From Lachnospiraceae bacterium (GTDB lineage Bacteria; Bacillota; Clostridia; Lachnospirales; Lachnospiraceae), in the NCBI GenBank assembly GCA_017408735.1, contig JAFQUB010000023.1, forward strand, positions 1 through 64,000: a DNA stretch of 64,000 bases, given 5' to 3'. The translations under genes and the position numbers were made by a program. The notes below the pieces were generated by a model. That model was not told the DNA's origin. It worked only from the letters and a program-made list of their open reading frames with translations, and ran no database searches. Positions 24,957-33,061 of the stretch are shown piece by piece (position 1 is the first letter of the stretch; every line of letters starts with the position of its first letter).

Positions 24957-24982
24957 AATAGTCTTCCTCTACAAATTCAAGC

Positions 24983-25426
24983 TTACATAATTCCTTTCTC
25001 CCAAGCCACCTGCCTTGCCCTTTCAAGCAACATCGGAGTAACCTCCGGATATGTAAGTTCCTCTGACAAAACATCAAATAGTACGGCTTCTCTCATTTCA
25101 CTTTCCGGCATAACTCCCAGATTATGAACCTCTGCAAGAAAAACCGCTCCATTCGCCGAACTGTTTGAATCATATCCCAAATAATCACAGATAGAATAAA
25201 TCGTGGCATCTTTTACGCCACTTTCCTCATACAATTCACGCTTCGCCGCATCTATAGGCGTTTCTCCGCTTTCAATATGTCCTCCCTGTGTTTCCCAAGT
25301 ATGTCGCTCTTTATGACGGCTCAGTAAGTATTTCCCTTCAAAAAATGAACATACAACAACATATTTTATCGGCGAAAGCGAACCGAACGGATATATTCTA
25401 CATTGTAAATCACTTCCACTTGACAT
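24983..25426 (-). CDS. NUDIX hydrolase
   Basis: A 147-residue NUDIX protein. The box G-x5-E-x7-R-E-x2-E-E-x-G is intact: GGHIESGETP, then IDAAKRELYEESGV. NUDIX enzymes hydrolyse nucleoside diphosphates linked to another group; substrate unknown. The ATG at 25426 is preferred (AGAAGG upstream); an in-frame TTG twelve codons earlier would overlap a terminator hairpin. No operon partner is evident, since both neighbours are separated by a pseudogene and a terminator. Confidence 0.88.
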   Translation of the reverse strand: MSSGSDLQCRIYPFGSLSPIKYVVVCSFFEGKYLLSRHKERHTWETQGGHIESGETPIDAAKRELYEESGVKDATIYSICDYLGYDSNSSANGAVFLAEVHNLGVMPESEMREAVLFDVLSEELTYPEVTPMLLERARQVAWEKGIM

Positions 25427-25460
25427 AATATATAACCTTCTCTCGAACTGTAATTTTACC

Positions 25461-25493
25461 AAAAAGATGCTCCCCTACAAGGCGCATCTTTTT
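25461..25493 (-). terminator. Terminator downstream of the kinase transcript
   Basis: AAAAAGATGC (25461-25470) pairs with GCATCTTTTT (25484-25493). On the minus strand a T-run follows. It closes the operon that ends with the histidine kinase and the 37-residue frame. Confidence 0.75.
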
Positions 25494-25544
25494 GATTTTC
25501 TTGCCGATATGTATTTTACTATACTCGTTTCTTATTCGTCAAGT

Positions 25545-25658
25545 TTACTGTGCTTTTCCAACTGCAAAAGCAAATCCACGACTTCTGTTTTCCATCACCA
25601 GACAGACACAAAATACAATTTCCGTAACCACCCATATCAACGTCATCATATTTAACAT
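25545..25658 (-). CDS. Candidate 37-residue membrane peptide
   Basis: An ATG at 25658 is preceded by AGGAAG at a good distance and opens a frame of 37 residues ending before the operon terminator. Residues 1-21 (MLNMMTLIWVVTEIVFCVCLV, in two halves MLNMMTLIWVV and TEIVFCVCLV) form one hydrophobic segment, followed by a basic polar tail ENRSRGFAFAVGKAQ. It lies 24 bp after the histidine kinase stop. It is either a real small membrane protein of this locus or a chance frame. Confidence 0.35.
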   Translation of the reverse strand: MLNMMTLIWVVTEIVFCVCLVMENRSRGFAFAVGKAQ

Positions 25659-25681
25659 TTTTCTTCCTGCTTTCTATGCAC

Positions 25682-26563
25682 TCATAAATATATTTTCACA
25701 AATAATTTTTTATTGGCATAATAAGCATTTATTGTACCCCCCATTTGTTCTATCAGCGTTCTGGCAATAGACAGCCCTAATCCGGTAGACTTATGTGCAT
25801 TATCCACGGTATAAAAACGATGAAACAGTTTTCCAACCTCCACTTCATTTAGTTCAGAGGCTGTATTGGAAATTATTATCTCCCCCTTTTCTGTCAGGAC
25901 AATCTCCAAATCACCATCGCTATATTTTATGGCATTATTCAAAAGATTTGCGAATACCCTTGATAATGCAGATTTATCCACTTCTCTTATTACTCCTTCT
26001 TCCGGCATACAAATTTCCGGCTCTATATTTCGTTCTTTCAACAATATGTAAAATGCTGCAATACTTTCTTCCAGAATACGATTGATAGAAACGGGACTCA
26101 TTTCTCCTATGTCCATACTGTTCACCATCGAGTATCGGAACAATTCTTCTGTCAGTTGTTTCAACATCTCAACACGGTTTCCGATAATTTCAATATATCT
26201 TTCAACAGCTTCTGACTTCTCTTCCTTCTCCAGCAATTCCAGATATCCATATATTGCTGTCAATGGCGTTCGTAAGTCGTGAGAAATATTGGTAACTGCA
26301 TTTTTTAGTTCCATATCACCTTGTACAAATCTGTGCCTCTGCCTTCGAAGTTTACGAAGTTCCCGGTTTATTGCATTGGCAAGACTTCTTACATATTTGT
26401 CATGGCTGGAAATATCAATCAGCATATTTGTATCTGATATCACTCTATCTGCAAAAGCTTCTTCTATTTCCTTCATGGACTTCTGCATATAATAAATTTT
26501 TGCAACCAAAATTAATACAATCAGAATAAGTATGCCAACTACACCACATAGCAGTTCCGTCAT
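25682..26563 (-). CDS. Sensor histidine kinase
   Basis: A 293-residue kinase with one N-terminal membrane helix (LLCGVVGILILIVLILVA), little or no extracellular part, the phosphoacceptor motif ISHDLRTPLTAIYGYLELL (His near 94), and the N, G1 and G2 boxes (LLNNAIKYS, STGLGLSIARTL). The lack of a sensing domain is typical of kinases that read transporter activity, as in antimicrobial-peptide defence loci. It is the last main gene of a locus with a response regulator and an ABC exporter, 8 bp after the permease. Confidence 0.92.
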   Translation of the reverse strand: MTELLCGVVGILILIVLILVAKIYYMQKSMKEIEEAFADRVISDTNMLIDISSHDKYVRSLANAINRELRKLRRQRHRFVQGDMELKNAVTNISHDLRTPLTAIYGYLELLEKEEKSEAVERYIEIIGNRVEMLKQLTEELFRYSMVNSMDIGEMSPVSINRILEESIAAFYILLKERNIEPEICMPEEGVIREVDKSALSRVFANLLNNAIKYSDGDLEIVLTEKGEIIISNTASELNEVEVGKLFHRFYTVDNAHKSTGLGLSIARTLIEQMGGTINAYYANKKLFVKIYL

Positions 26564-26571
26564 AAATCCTC

Positions 26572-27348
26572 CTATTTAATATCTTTTTTATCAAAAAACA
26601 AACCCCCTAAAAAGCTTGTAACTATCATCCAGATGAAATCAACCCCAACAAAACGAACCGGATTTATACACGTCATATCCGATAATTGCGCCGCCTGGCC
26701 AAAGGGATTCACATCATGCAACACTTCATATATTGTTCTCTTTATTCCGGTCACATAGTGGGGATTTATAACACCATCTACGTACTCCTGCTGCACTAAC
26801 ATTGAATTCGAGTGTAGACATAAAAATAACAGAAAGAAAGCCAGCCCCATACACACTGTTATAGCAATCGCTTTATTTCCATTTAAAATTGTAATAGTGC
26901 AATAAATGCTGCCATAAGTCAGACACGTAAACATGCCTAATACTGCAAAATTTATTATTTCTCCGGCTGTTACATTAATTTCAAAACAGTTCACACCTAT
27001 TGCCAAGGATGTTGCTATCGTTAATACATACACCGCAATGCACGCGCTCCAGCTTACTATCAAATTCGAAAAATAAACCGCCCTTCTGGTTTTTCCGGAA
27101 ATAATTTTATTTTTAATCACACCATCACTGAAATCTTCGCCTACAAATATGCTTATTAAAGCTGCTAACGCAACCCCATAAAAAGCCATGGGTAGAAAAA
27201 TAACCCGGTCAATAGCTACTGCATAGTCCATGGCTGTATATTGCATGATGCATAGCATAACAGCAATTAATATCATTGCCACTGAGCATAACCAGAACCA
27301 TTTTCTGCTATACATATGATAAAAATCTGCAGGAAGTAATTTATTCAT
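26572..27348 (-). CDS. ABC-2 type permease (BcrB/LanE-like)
   Basis: A 258-residue integral membrane protein with about six hydrophobic segments and a glycine-rich C-terminal end. MNKLLPADFYHMYSRKWFW resembles the start of lantibiotic/bacitracin exporter permeases. The ATG at 27348 follows GGGAGG; its start overlaps the end of the ATPase gene by 8 bp, showing translational coupling. With the ATPase it probably exports or shields against a peptide or lipid substrate. The paired two-component genes should regulate it. Confidence 0.85.
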   Translation of the reverse strand: MNKLLPADFYHMYSRKWFWLCSVAMILIAVMLCIMQYTAMDYAVAIDRVIFLPMAFYGVALAALISIFVGEDFSDGVIKNKIISGKTRRAVYFSNLIVSWSACIAVYVLTIATSLAIGVNCFEINVTAGEIINFAVLGMFTCLTYGSIYCTITILNGNKAIAITVCMGLAFFLLFLCLHSNSMLVQQEYVDGVINPHYVTGIKRTIYEVLHDVNPFGQAAQLSDMTCINPVRFVGVDFIWMIVTSFLGGLFFDKKDIK

Positions 27349-28255
27349 TGCACCCACCTCCCACAAGATTCATATAATAACTTTCCAGACTTTCATCCTG
27401 TTCCCGGCAAGTAATAATTTCACATTCTTCTTTCGCCAGTGCTGCTGCCAATTTGGATATATTCACCTTCGCAAATATATCTGCCTGTATATTAGAAAGA
27501 ATCTTATATTCTATGTGCATTTCATCAAGTACTCTGGCAAGTGCTTTGGTATCGTTCACTTCTATGCGAATACACTTTCTGCAGGCTGCATCCAATTCTT
27601 CTGCACTCATTTCCTTTACCATATGTCCATTATGAATAAATCCATAATGAGTTGCCAGTTTAGATAATTCATTCAAAATATGACTGGAAATAAGAACGGT
27701 AATCTGATATTCCCGATTCAACTTTAAAATCAGTTCCCGTATTTCAATAATACCTTGTGGGTCAAGCCCATTAATCGGTTCATCCAATACCAGAAAATCC
27801 GGATTCCCTGCCAATGCTATGGCAATACCCAATCTTTGCCCCATTCCCAAAGAAAAATTCCTCACTTTTTTCTTTCCGGCATGCTCAAGCCCCACAAGTT
27901 TTAAAAGTTCTTCGATTCCCTCAAAGGATGGAATTCCCAAGATACGGTACTGTTGTTTTAAATTCTCTTCTGCTGTCATGTCCCCATAAATTGATGGGCT
28001 TTCCACCACAGCCCCCATTCTTCTGCGCGACTTTCCAATATCCTTTTCTGTGTTTTTTCTGTCATACAGTATGTATCCTCCACTTGTAGGATGTTGCAGT
28101 CCGCAAATAAGGCGTATTAAAGTTGTTTTACCAGCACCATTTTTCCCAACAAAGCCATAAATTGCTCCCTTGGGAACATGCATTGACAGTTCATCTAATG
28201 CTTGAAACCGCCCATAACTTTTGCTTAAAGCATTTGTTGTTAGAACATATTTCAT
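27341..28255 (-). CDS. ABC transporter ATP-binding protein (BcrA-like)
   Basis: A 304-residue exporter ATPase: Walker A GKNGAGKTTL (near 40-49), signature FSLGMGQRLGIAIAL, Walker B FLVLDEPINGLDP, H-loop ISSHIL. The ~90-residue C-terminal extension is typical of BcrA/NatA-type proteins. The ATG at 28255 has GGGAGG upstream; a further 14 codons are open before it but cover the promoter. The promoter carries four direct repeats likely to bind the neighbouring response regulator. Confidence 0.92.
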   Translation of the reverse strand: MKYVLTTNALSKSYGRFQALDELSMHVPKGAIYGFVGKNGAGKTTLIRLICGLQHPTSGGYILYDRKNTEKDIGKSRRRMGAVVESPSIYGDMTAEENLKQQYRILGIPSFEGIEELLKLVGLEHAGKKKVRNFSLGMGQRLGIAIALAGNPDFLVLDEPINGLDPQGIIEIRELILKLNREYQITVLISSHILNELSKLATHYGFIHNGHMVKEMSAEELDAACRKCIRIEVNDTKALARVLDEMHIEYKILSNIQADIFAKVNISKLAAALAKEECEIITCREQDESLESYYMNLVGGGCNE

Positions 28256-28300
28256 CTTTGTTACCTCCCTGATTTGATACTGCCATTCTACCAGCAAACG

Positions 28301-28341
28301 TTAAAGAAACTGATAAAGAAAACAGTAAAGAAATCGTAAAG
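28301..28341 (-). promoter_or_regulatory. Four direct repeats upstream of the BcrA-like gene
   Basis: The units TTAAAG (28301), ATAAAG (28313), GTAAAG (28325) and GTAAAG (28336), each followed by an A/T-rich half turn, recur every 11-12 bp. A TAGAAT -10 lies downstream in the ATPase direction with no proper -35. This is the pattern of a promoter activated by an OmpR-family response regulator bound in tandem. Confidence 0.55.
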
Positions 28342-28343
28342 AT

Positions 28344-29009
28344 TTATTTTGACTTCATCTTAAATCCGATTCCCCATACTGCTTCGATGTAATCAACACC
28401 GGAGATTTCCCGAAGTTTTTTTCGAATATTGCTGATATGCATTTTCAAGGAGCTGTCCGTACAATCCGGTGTGTCGATAGAAATATGCTCCAATAACGAA
28501 ATTTTTGTAACAACCTGCATTGAGTTTTGCATAAGCATTTTCAAAATAGCATATTCCGTTCTGGTGAGTTTTACCTCTTTATCTGCAACAGTTATTGTGT
28601 GAGTATCCATATCAAGCGTTATATCCTCATATGTGAGTTTCTGCATTCCCCCTGCTTTATTCGCATTGCGAAACTGAACTGTAATCCGTGCCAGTAGCTC
28701 TTTCATTTCAAAAGGCTTTGTCATATAATCTGCTGCCCCGCCTAAAAGTAAATCTACTTTATTATCCACATCCACTTTGGCACTTACCACAATTACCGGA
28801 ATCTCCTTTATCTGTGGAAGAATTTCCTCTCCACATAGCCCCGGAAGCATCAAATCAAGTAGTATTAAATCAGGCTTTGTTTGCTGTAAAAAAAGCAACG
28901 CCTCTGTTCCTGAATATGCCCGAAATACTCCATAGCCCTCTTTGGTTAATGTTTCTTCTAACATATTCCCAATATGTATATCATCATCTATAATTAAAAT
29001 CTGTTTCAT
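28344..29009 (-). CDS. OmpR family response regulator
   Basis: A 221-residue regulator. The receiver domain holds the acidic pair near DDD (8-10), the phosphorylation site LILLDLMLPG (Asp near 53) and K near 103 in MTKPFEMKEL. The C-terminal winged helix shows LTRTEYAILKMLMQN and SSLKMHISNIRKKL. It is the first gene of the locus, with its own promoter. The direct repeats between it and the ATPase are the probable target. Confidence 0.93.
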   Translation of the reverse strand: MKQILIIDDDIHIGNMLEETLTKEGYGVFRAYSGTEALLFLQQTKPDLILLDLMLPGLCGEEILPQIKEIPVIVVSAKVDVDNKVDLLLGGAADYMTKPFEMKELLARITVQFRNANKAGGMQKLTYEDITLDMDTHTITVADKEVKLTRTEYAILKMLMQNSMQVVTKISLLEHISIDTPDCTDSSLKMHISNIRKKLREISGVDYIEAVWGIGFKMKSK

Positions 29010-29034
29010 TTTCTGCTATTTCCTTTCCCTTGCT

Positions 29035-29063
29035 ATTATGACATCTGGCAACTAAAAAAACAA
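29035..29063 (-). promoter_or_regulatory. Probable promoter of the response regulator gene
   Basis: On the minus strand TTGTTT (29063-29058), 17 bp, CATAAT (29040-29035), followed by GGAAAGGAAAT before the ATG at 29009. The hexamers are 4/6 and 5/6 matches. Confidence 0.5.
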
Positions 29064-29087
29064 GAAAATATGTCAGAACAATATAAA

Positions 29088-29116
29088 TATGCCCACCAGC
29101 TAAACCAGTGAGCATA
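29088..29116 (-). terminator. Probable terminator after hcp
   Basis: ATGCCCAC pairs with GTGAGCAT (about 29091-29117), the one non-Watson-Crick pair being U.G on the minus strand. It follows the hcp stop; the T-rich tail is weak (ATTTATATT). Confidence 0.45.
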
Positions 29117-29120
29117 ATTA

Positions 29121-30722
29121 TTATCCCAGAATCTTCTTCAAGTCATCTTCAGGTGTTGAGATTGGTGCAATATTATACTTTTCTACGAGAAACTTAAGCA
29201 CATTTGGTGAGACAAATGCGGGAAGCGATGGTCCCAACAGAATATTTTTAATCCCCAAATGAAAAAGTGTCAGCAAAATACAAACTGCCTTTTGTTCATA
29301 CCATGAAAGAATCATTGACAACGGAAGGTCATTTACACCACATTCAAAAGCTTCCGCAAGTGCTACGGCAACCTTTATGGCACTGTAAGCATCATTACAC
29401 TGTCCCATATCCATAATCCTTGGCAATCCGCCAATCATCCCCGCTTCCAAATCATTGAAACGGTATTTACCGCAGGCAAGGGTTAAGATAATACTGTCTG
29501 TAGGTGTCTGTTTTACAAATTCGGTATAGTAGTTACGACCAGACTTTGCACCATCGCAGCCTCCCACAAGGAAGAAATGCTTGATTGCTCCTGCTTTAAC
29601 ACCGTCAATTACCTTGTCCGCAACGGATAAAACGGTATTATGACCAAATCCCGTCATTACTTTGTTGCCCCCATTCATTCCGGTAAACTGCATATCTGTT
29701 GAATAACCTCCAAGCTCCAATGCCTTTTCAATTACCGGGGTGAAATCCTTGTCTTCTCCAATATGAACCATTTCAGGATAAGACACCACTTCGGTAGTAA
29801 ACACACGGTCCGCATAACTTGCTTTTGGCGGCATCAGGCAGTTTGTGGTAAAAAGTATCGGTGCAGGAATCCCATCAAATTCCTTCTGCTGATTCTGCCA
29901 TGCTGTACCAAAATTTCCTTTCAGATGAGGATACTTTTTCAATTCTGGATAACCGTGAGCCGGAAGCATTTCACCGTGAGTATAAATGTGAATCCCCTTA
30001 TCTTTTGTCTGCTCTAACAGTTGTTTTAAATCATATAAATCATGACCTGTGATAACAATAAATGGTCCTTTTTCAACAGTGAGAGAAACTTCTGTAGGAA
30101 CAGGGTTTCCATAGCTTTCCGTATTTGCCTTATCAAGCAAAGCCATACATTTTAAATTGACCTCACCCACTTCCATTACAATCGGAAGTAATTCATCCAT
30201 TCCCCAATCATCCATACCGATTGCAAAAAGAGCCTTATAGAAAAATTTATTTACATCACTGTCCGTATATCCCAACACCGCAGCGTGATAAGCGTAAGCC
30301 GCCATACCTCTAATACCAAACAAAATCAAGGATTTGAGTGACCGAATATCCTCATTGGCAGTCCAAAGCTTCTGCATGTCATAGTTATTGCTTTTGCCAC
30401 AGGCAGAGGCACATGCATAGCAATTTGGCACCAGTTTTTTCTTTTCCTCCTCTACACGCTGAATCAATTCAGAAATACTGTCGTTATTGAAATTTACATT
30501 GGTAACTGTAGCGAAAAGACCTTCCAGTACCAATTTATCCACATGTTCTGAAACCGCTTCCCCGTTTCCATCAACCGCTCCTGCCAGGCCAATCATCGCC
30601 CCTGTAAGCTTATCCTGAAGTTTGGCAGTGTCTGCCTTTTTACCACACACTCCGGCGGCTCCCATACAACCTTCGCATCCTGCCGTCTGTTCACACTGAA
30701 AACAAAACATTTTATTATCCAT
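29121..30722 (-). CDS. hcp: Hydroxylamine reductase (hybrid-cluster protein)
   Basis: A 533-residue hybrid-cluster protein. Hcp reduces hydroxylamine in vitro and acts as a nitric oxide reductase or S-nitrosylase in anaerobes. The N-terminal cluster cysteines are in MFCFQCEQTAGCEGCMGAAG and GVCGK. The hybrid-cluster ligands appear in TTNCLMPP, GGCDGA, LACGKYRF and the Glu of a later segment. The length fits the class with a [4Fe-4S] N-terminal cluster. It is divergent from a Crp/Fnr regulator, with a shared operator that is well placed to activate it. Confidence 0.95.
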   Translation of the reverse strand: MDNKMFCFQCEQTAGCEGCMGAAGVCGKKADTAKLQDKLTGAMIGLAGAVDGNGEAVSEHVDKLVLEGLFATVTNVNFNNDSISELIQRVEEEKKKLVPNCYACASACGKSNNYDMQKLWTANEDIRSLKSLILFGIRGMAAYAYHAAVLGYTDSDVNKFFYKALFAIGMDDWGMDELLPIVMEVGEVNLKCMALLDKANTESYGNPVPTEVSLTVEKGPFIVITGHDLYDLKQLLEQTKDKGIHIYTHGEMLPAHGYPELKKYPHLKGNFGTAWQNQQKEFDGIPAPILFTTNCLMPPKASYADRVFTTEVVSYPEMVHIGEDKDFTPVIEKALELGGYSTDMQFTGMNGGNKVMTGFGHNTVLSVADKVIDGVKAGAIKHFFLVGGCDGAKSGRNYYTEFVKQTPTDSIILTLACGKYRFNDLEAGMIGGLPRIMDMGQCNDAYSAIKVAVALAEAFECGVNDLPLSMILSWYEQKAVCILLTLFHLGIKNILLGPSLPAFVSPNVLKFLVEKYNIAPISTPEDDLKKILG

Positions 30723-30776
30723 CTATATTTCCTCCTATACGAGTTACTTTGAAATCTTCATTGACTTTCCGGATTT

Positions 30777-30818
30777 ATCATAGTACAATAGCAACAATAA
30801 TTCGGTTGTTTTTACAAC
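30777..30818 (-). promoter_or_regulatory. hcp promoter with Crp/Fnr-type operator near -41
   Basis: GTTGTTTTTACAAC (30805-30818) is a dyad, GTTGT-N4-ACAAC. On the minus strand a -10, TATGAT (30782-30777), lies 22 bp beyond its edge, which puts the operator centre at about -41. No good -35 exists. This is the class II activation geometry of Crp/Fnr proteins. The dyad also stands 16 bp before the ATG of the divergent regulator, so it could repress that gene. Confidence 0.6.
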
Positions 30819-30833
30819 AGAAATGAGGTTTTT

Positions 30834-31493
30834 ATGAGGGAATATATTCCAGTTTTAAATCGGACAAAACTTTTCGCCGGTGTGGGAGAAGCTGAAATCT
30901 CTGCAATGCTTGTATGCTTGCAGGCAAAACAATATAGCTATAAAAAAGGGGAATATGTCTTCCGACAGGGAGAATATTTGAATAATATCACCGTTTTGGT
31001 TGAGGGCGGTCTACACGTTCAAAGTGATGATTATTGGGGAAACCGCAGCATTATTAATGTGATTACTATTGGGGAAATGTTTGGAGAAGCCTATGCTGCA
31101 CCCGGAAGCGGTGCTTTATTAAATGATGTGGTGGCGGTTGAGGACAGCACGGTTATCTTCTTTGATGTCAGAAGAATATTGACCGTCTGTTCCTCCGCCT
31201 GTAAATTTCATTCACTTGTAGTGCAGAACTTATTTTTTGCTATATCAGAAAAAAACAGAATGCTTGTACAAAAGCTTGGACATATGGCGAAACGTTCCAC
31301 CAGAGAAAAGCTGATTTCCTATCTTTCAGAAGAATCCAAACGCCAAAGCAGCCCAACTTTTACAATCCCTTTCAATAGACAGCAACTGGCAGATTTTCTT
31401 TCTGTTGACCGCAGTGCTATGTCAAATGAATTATGTAAAATGAGGGATGAGGGGTTACTGATTTTTGAGAAAAATAAGTTTACATTGTTATAG
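30834..31493 (+). CDS. Crp/Fnr family regulator (HcpR-like)
   Basis: A 219-residue regulator. The cyclic-nucleotide-like beta barrel spans about 15-110 (KKGEYVFRQGEYLNNITVLVEGGLHV in two blocks, then IGEMFGEAYAAPGSG). A dimer helix follows and then the winged helix with recognition segment FNRQQLADFLSVDRSAMSNEL. It has no N-terminal iron-sulfur cysteines as in Fnr. Being divergent from hcp, it is most likely the nitrosative-stress regulator of that gene. Its stop overlaps the convergent nitroreductase by 6 bp. Confidence 0.9.
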   Translation: MREYIPVLNRTKLFAGVGEAEISAMLVCLQAKQYSYKKGEYVFRQGEYLNNITVLVEGGLHVQSDDYWGNRSIINVITIGEMFGEAYAAPGSGALLNDVVAVEDSTVIFFDVRRILTVCSSACKFHSLVVQNLFFAISEKNRMLVQKLGHMAKRSTREKLISYLSEESKRQSSPTFTIPFNRQQLADFLSVDRSAMSNELCKMRDEGLLIFEKNKFTLL

Positions 31494-32081
31494 TCTGTAC
31501 TCCACTATTTCATCCATTTGCTTTCTTGGTCTTTGCAAAGGTTTTTCATCGGAATACCCAATCGCAACAGCACCTATGAGTTGCTCCGTCGTATCAAGAT
31601 ACTCTGTTAACTGTTTATAAGCAAAACAAGTATTGGCAATCCATAAAGTTCCCAATCCTATTTCCTCTGCCTTTAACAGTATATTTTGAATTGATGCCCC
31701 AATAGAAAGACTATCACAAATCTCCGTAAATCTATCTTCTACCTTTAGCTCTTGAAAAGGCGTATTTCCATTGGTATTTAATACAACAATAATAACAGGC
31801 GCTTCCTTCATAATTTTCAAGGTATTTTTTGCATCCGGAATACCTTGTTTTGAATTCTGCAAAAAAGCTTCTTCACTTTCTTCCCTTTTTATTCCAATTT
31901 CCATTTGAGTCAACAATTCCTTTTTTTGCTCACCACCAAACACAATATATTTCCACGGCTGTCTGTTCTTTGCGGATGGAGCCATCCTTGCCGCATCAAT
32001 AACCTGTTCTATCATTTCTTTTGGAACAGGTGTATTCAGGTATTTTCTTATACTTCTTCGACTGTAAATTGAATTACTCAC
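31488..32081 (-). CDS. Nitroreductase family protein
   Basis: A 197-residue FMN-dependent nitroreductase. The FMN-binding RRSIRKYLNTPVP near 8-20 and the AARMAPSAKNRQPWKYIVFGG segment are diagnostic, and GLGTLWIANTCF near 155-166 is the second flavin-contact region. The substrate is not predictable. It is convergent with the Crp/Fnr gene and follows an acetyltransferase gene by 27 bp, so it may share a transcript with it. Confidence 0.9.
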   Translation of the reverse strand: MSNSIYSRRSIRKYLNTPVPKEMIEQVIDAARMAPSAKNRQPWKYIVFGGEQKKELLTQMEIGIKREESEEAFLQNSKQGIPDAKNTLKIMKEAPVIIVVLNTNGNTPFQELKVEDRFTEICDSLSIGASIQNILLKAEEIGLGTLWIANTCFAYKQLTEYLDTTEQLIGAVAIGYSDEKPLQRPRKQMDEIVEYRL

Positions 32082-32108
32082 TAATTTTCTCCTTCACACT
32101 TTTATAAT

Positions 32109-32981
32109 TTACTCTTTCTCCCAACAACAAACCTCCGATGACATTTCAAATCCAATTTTATAATAAAATTCTTCCCATGAAAGAACAACCACCCTTTTAG
32201 CTCCGAGTTCTTTCGCTCGGCTGATTGCTTCATAAACTACAGCCTTTGCCAATCCCATTTTTCTATATTCCGGAATGGTTACTACCGGCTCTATGTAAGC
32301 AGTTTCCCCCTGTGTATACCAAACGCCACAGTGTGCACAATACTCCTCTCCCTTCAATGCAAATACCTTTAGAGAAGCTTTCAAATTTGGAGTGGGTTTC
32401 AGCAACTCCTCATCCCACTTTTCAGGAATCCCCTCATTATCAAAGCCCTTATGCAAAACCATCTGATATTTCCAATCATCTATCTCAAAATTCTTGGAAC
32501 TAATCGTAAACTCCTGTGGTATAACGTAATTCATATCCCACTGCAAATCCATTTCCAGTATACTATTGTCCTTGTGGCTCTGAACGAAACCGTTTTCTGC
32601 CAGAACTTCATTTAATGCAACATCATTCTGATTGGCTTTTATCCTTGTTTTTCCCTCGATTTTATAATTCTGCACGGCAAAATCAATCATCATTTTCAAT
32701 AGTTTTTTATCATCCACCGAATGCAACAGATATGTTTGGTCATCGTAACAGGTGTCATAAGTAACCAACCCCACCAAAATATTATTTTCATCCCTAAAAA
32801 GAGCGATTTTTTCAAGTTCTTTTATCTCCAGAAAACTATGACACATCATCCATTCAAATCTGCCCCAGTGAAAATGCTCATTGTAGCCTTTATCTGCATT
32901 CGCCAATAAAAACTGATATATTTCCTTATATTGTTCATTAAATCTTTTACATTCTCTATATCGTTCTATTTTATAACTCAT
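32109..32981 (-). CDS. GNAT family N-acetyltransferase
   Basis: A 290-residue acetyltransferase. The C-terminal GNAT core has the acetyl-CoA motif VTIPEYRKMGLAKAVVYEAISRAKELGAKRVVVL near 225-260 (read as VTIPEYRKMGLAK and the following helix). The N-terminal half (1-140) is a second, degenerate GNAT-like domain starting YKIERYRECKRFNEQYKEI. The substrate is unknown. A 45-bp repeat motif lies directly upstream (33008-33056). Confidence 0.85.
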   Translation of the reverse strand: MSYKIERYRECKRFNEQYKEIYQFLLANADKGYNEHFHWGRFEWMMCHSFLEIKELEKIALFRDENNILVGLVTYDTCYDDQTYLLHSVDDKKLLKMMIDFAVQNYKIEGKTRIKANQNDVALNEVLAENGFVQSHKDNSILEMDLQWDMNYVIPQEFTISSKNFEIDDWKYQMVLHKGFDNEGIPEKWDEELLKPTPNLKASLKVFALKGEEYCAHCGVWYTQGETAYIEPVVTIPEYRKMGLAKAVVYEAISRAKELGAKRVVVLSWEEFYYKIGFEMSSEVCCWEKE

Positions 32982-33007
32982 ACCTATTTCTCCTCACATA
33001 ATCAAGT

Positions 33008-33061
33008 CGTTTTTATCGAAAATTCGAGGTTTGTGACCTCTCTACTAAAATTAGGATTTGT
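33008..33061 (-). repeat. Repeated intergenic motif, copy 1
   Basis: TTTTATCGAAAATTC, then GAGGTTTGTGACCTC, then TCTAC.AAA recurs at 34704-34757. In this copy GAGGT pairs with ACCTC around TTGTG. The other copy keeps a stem with changed bases. Both copies begin at the stop codon of the preceding gene and lead into an acetyltransferase reading frame. Confidence 0.65.
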
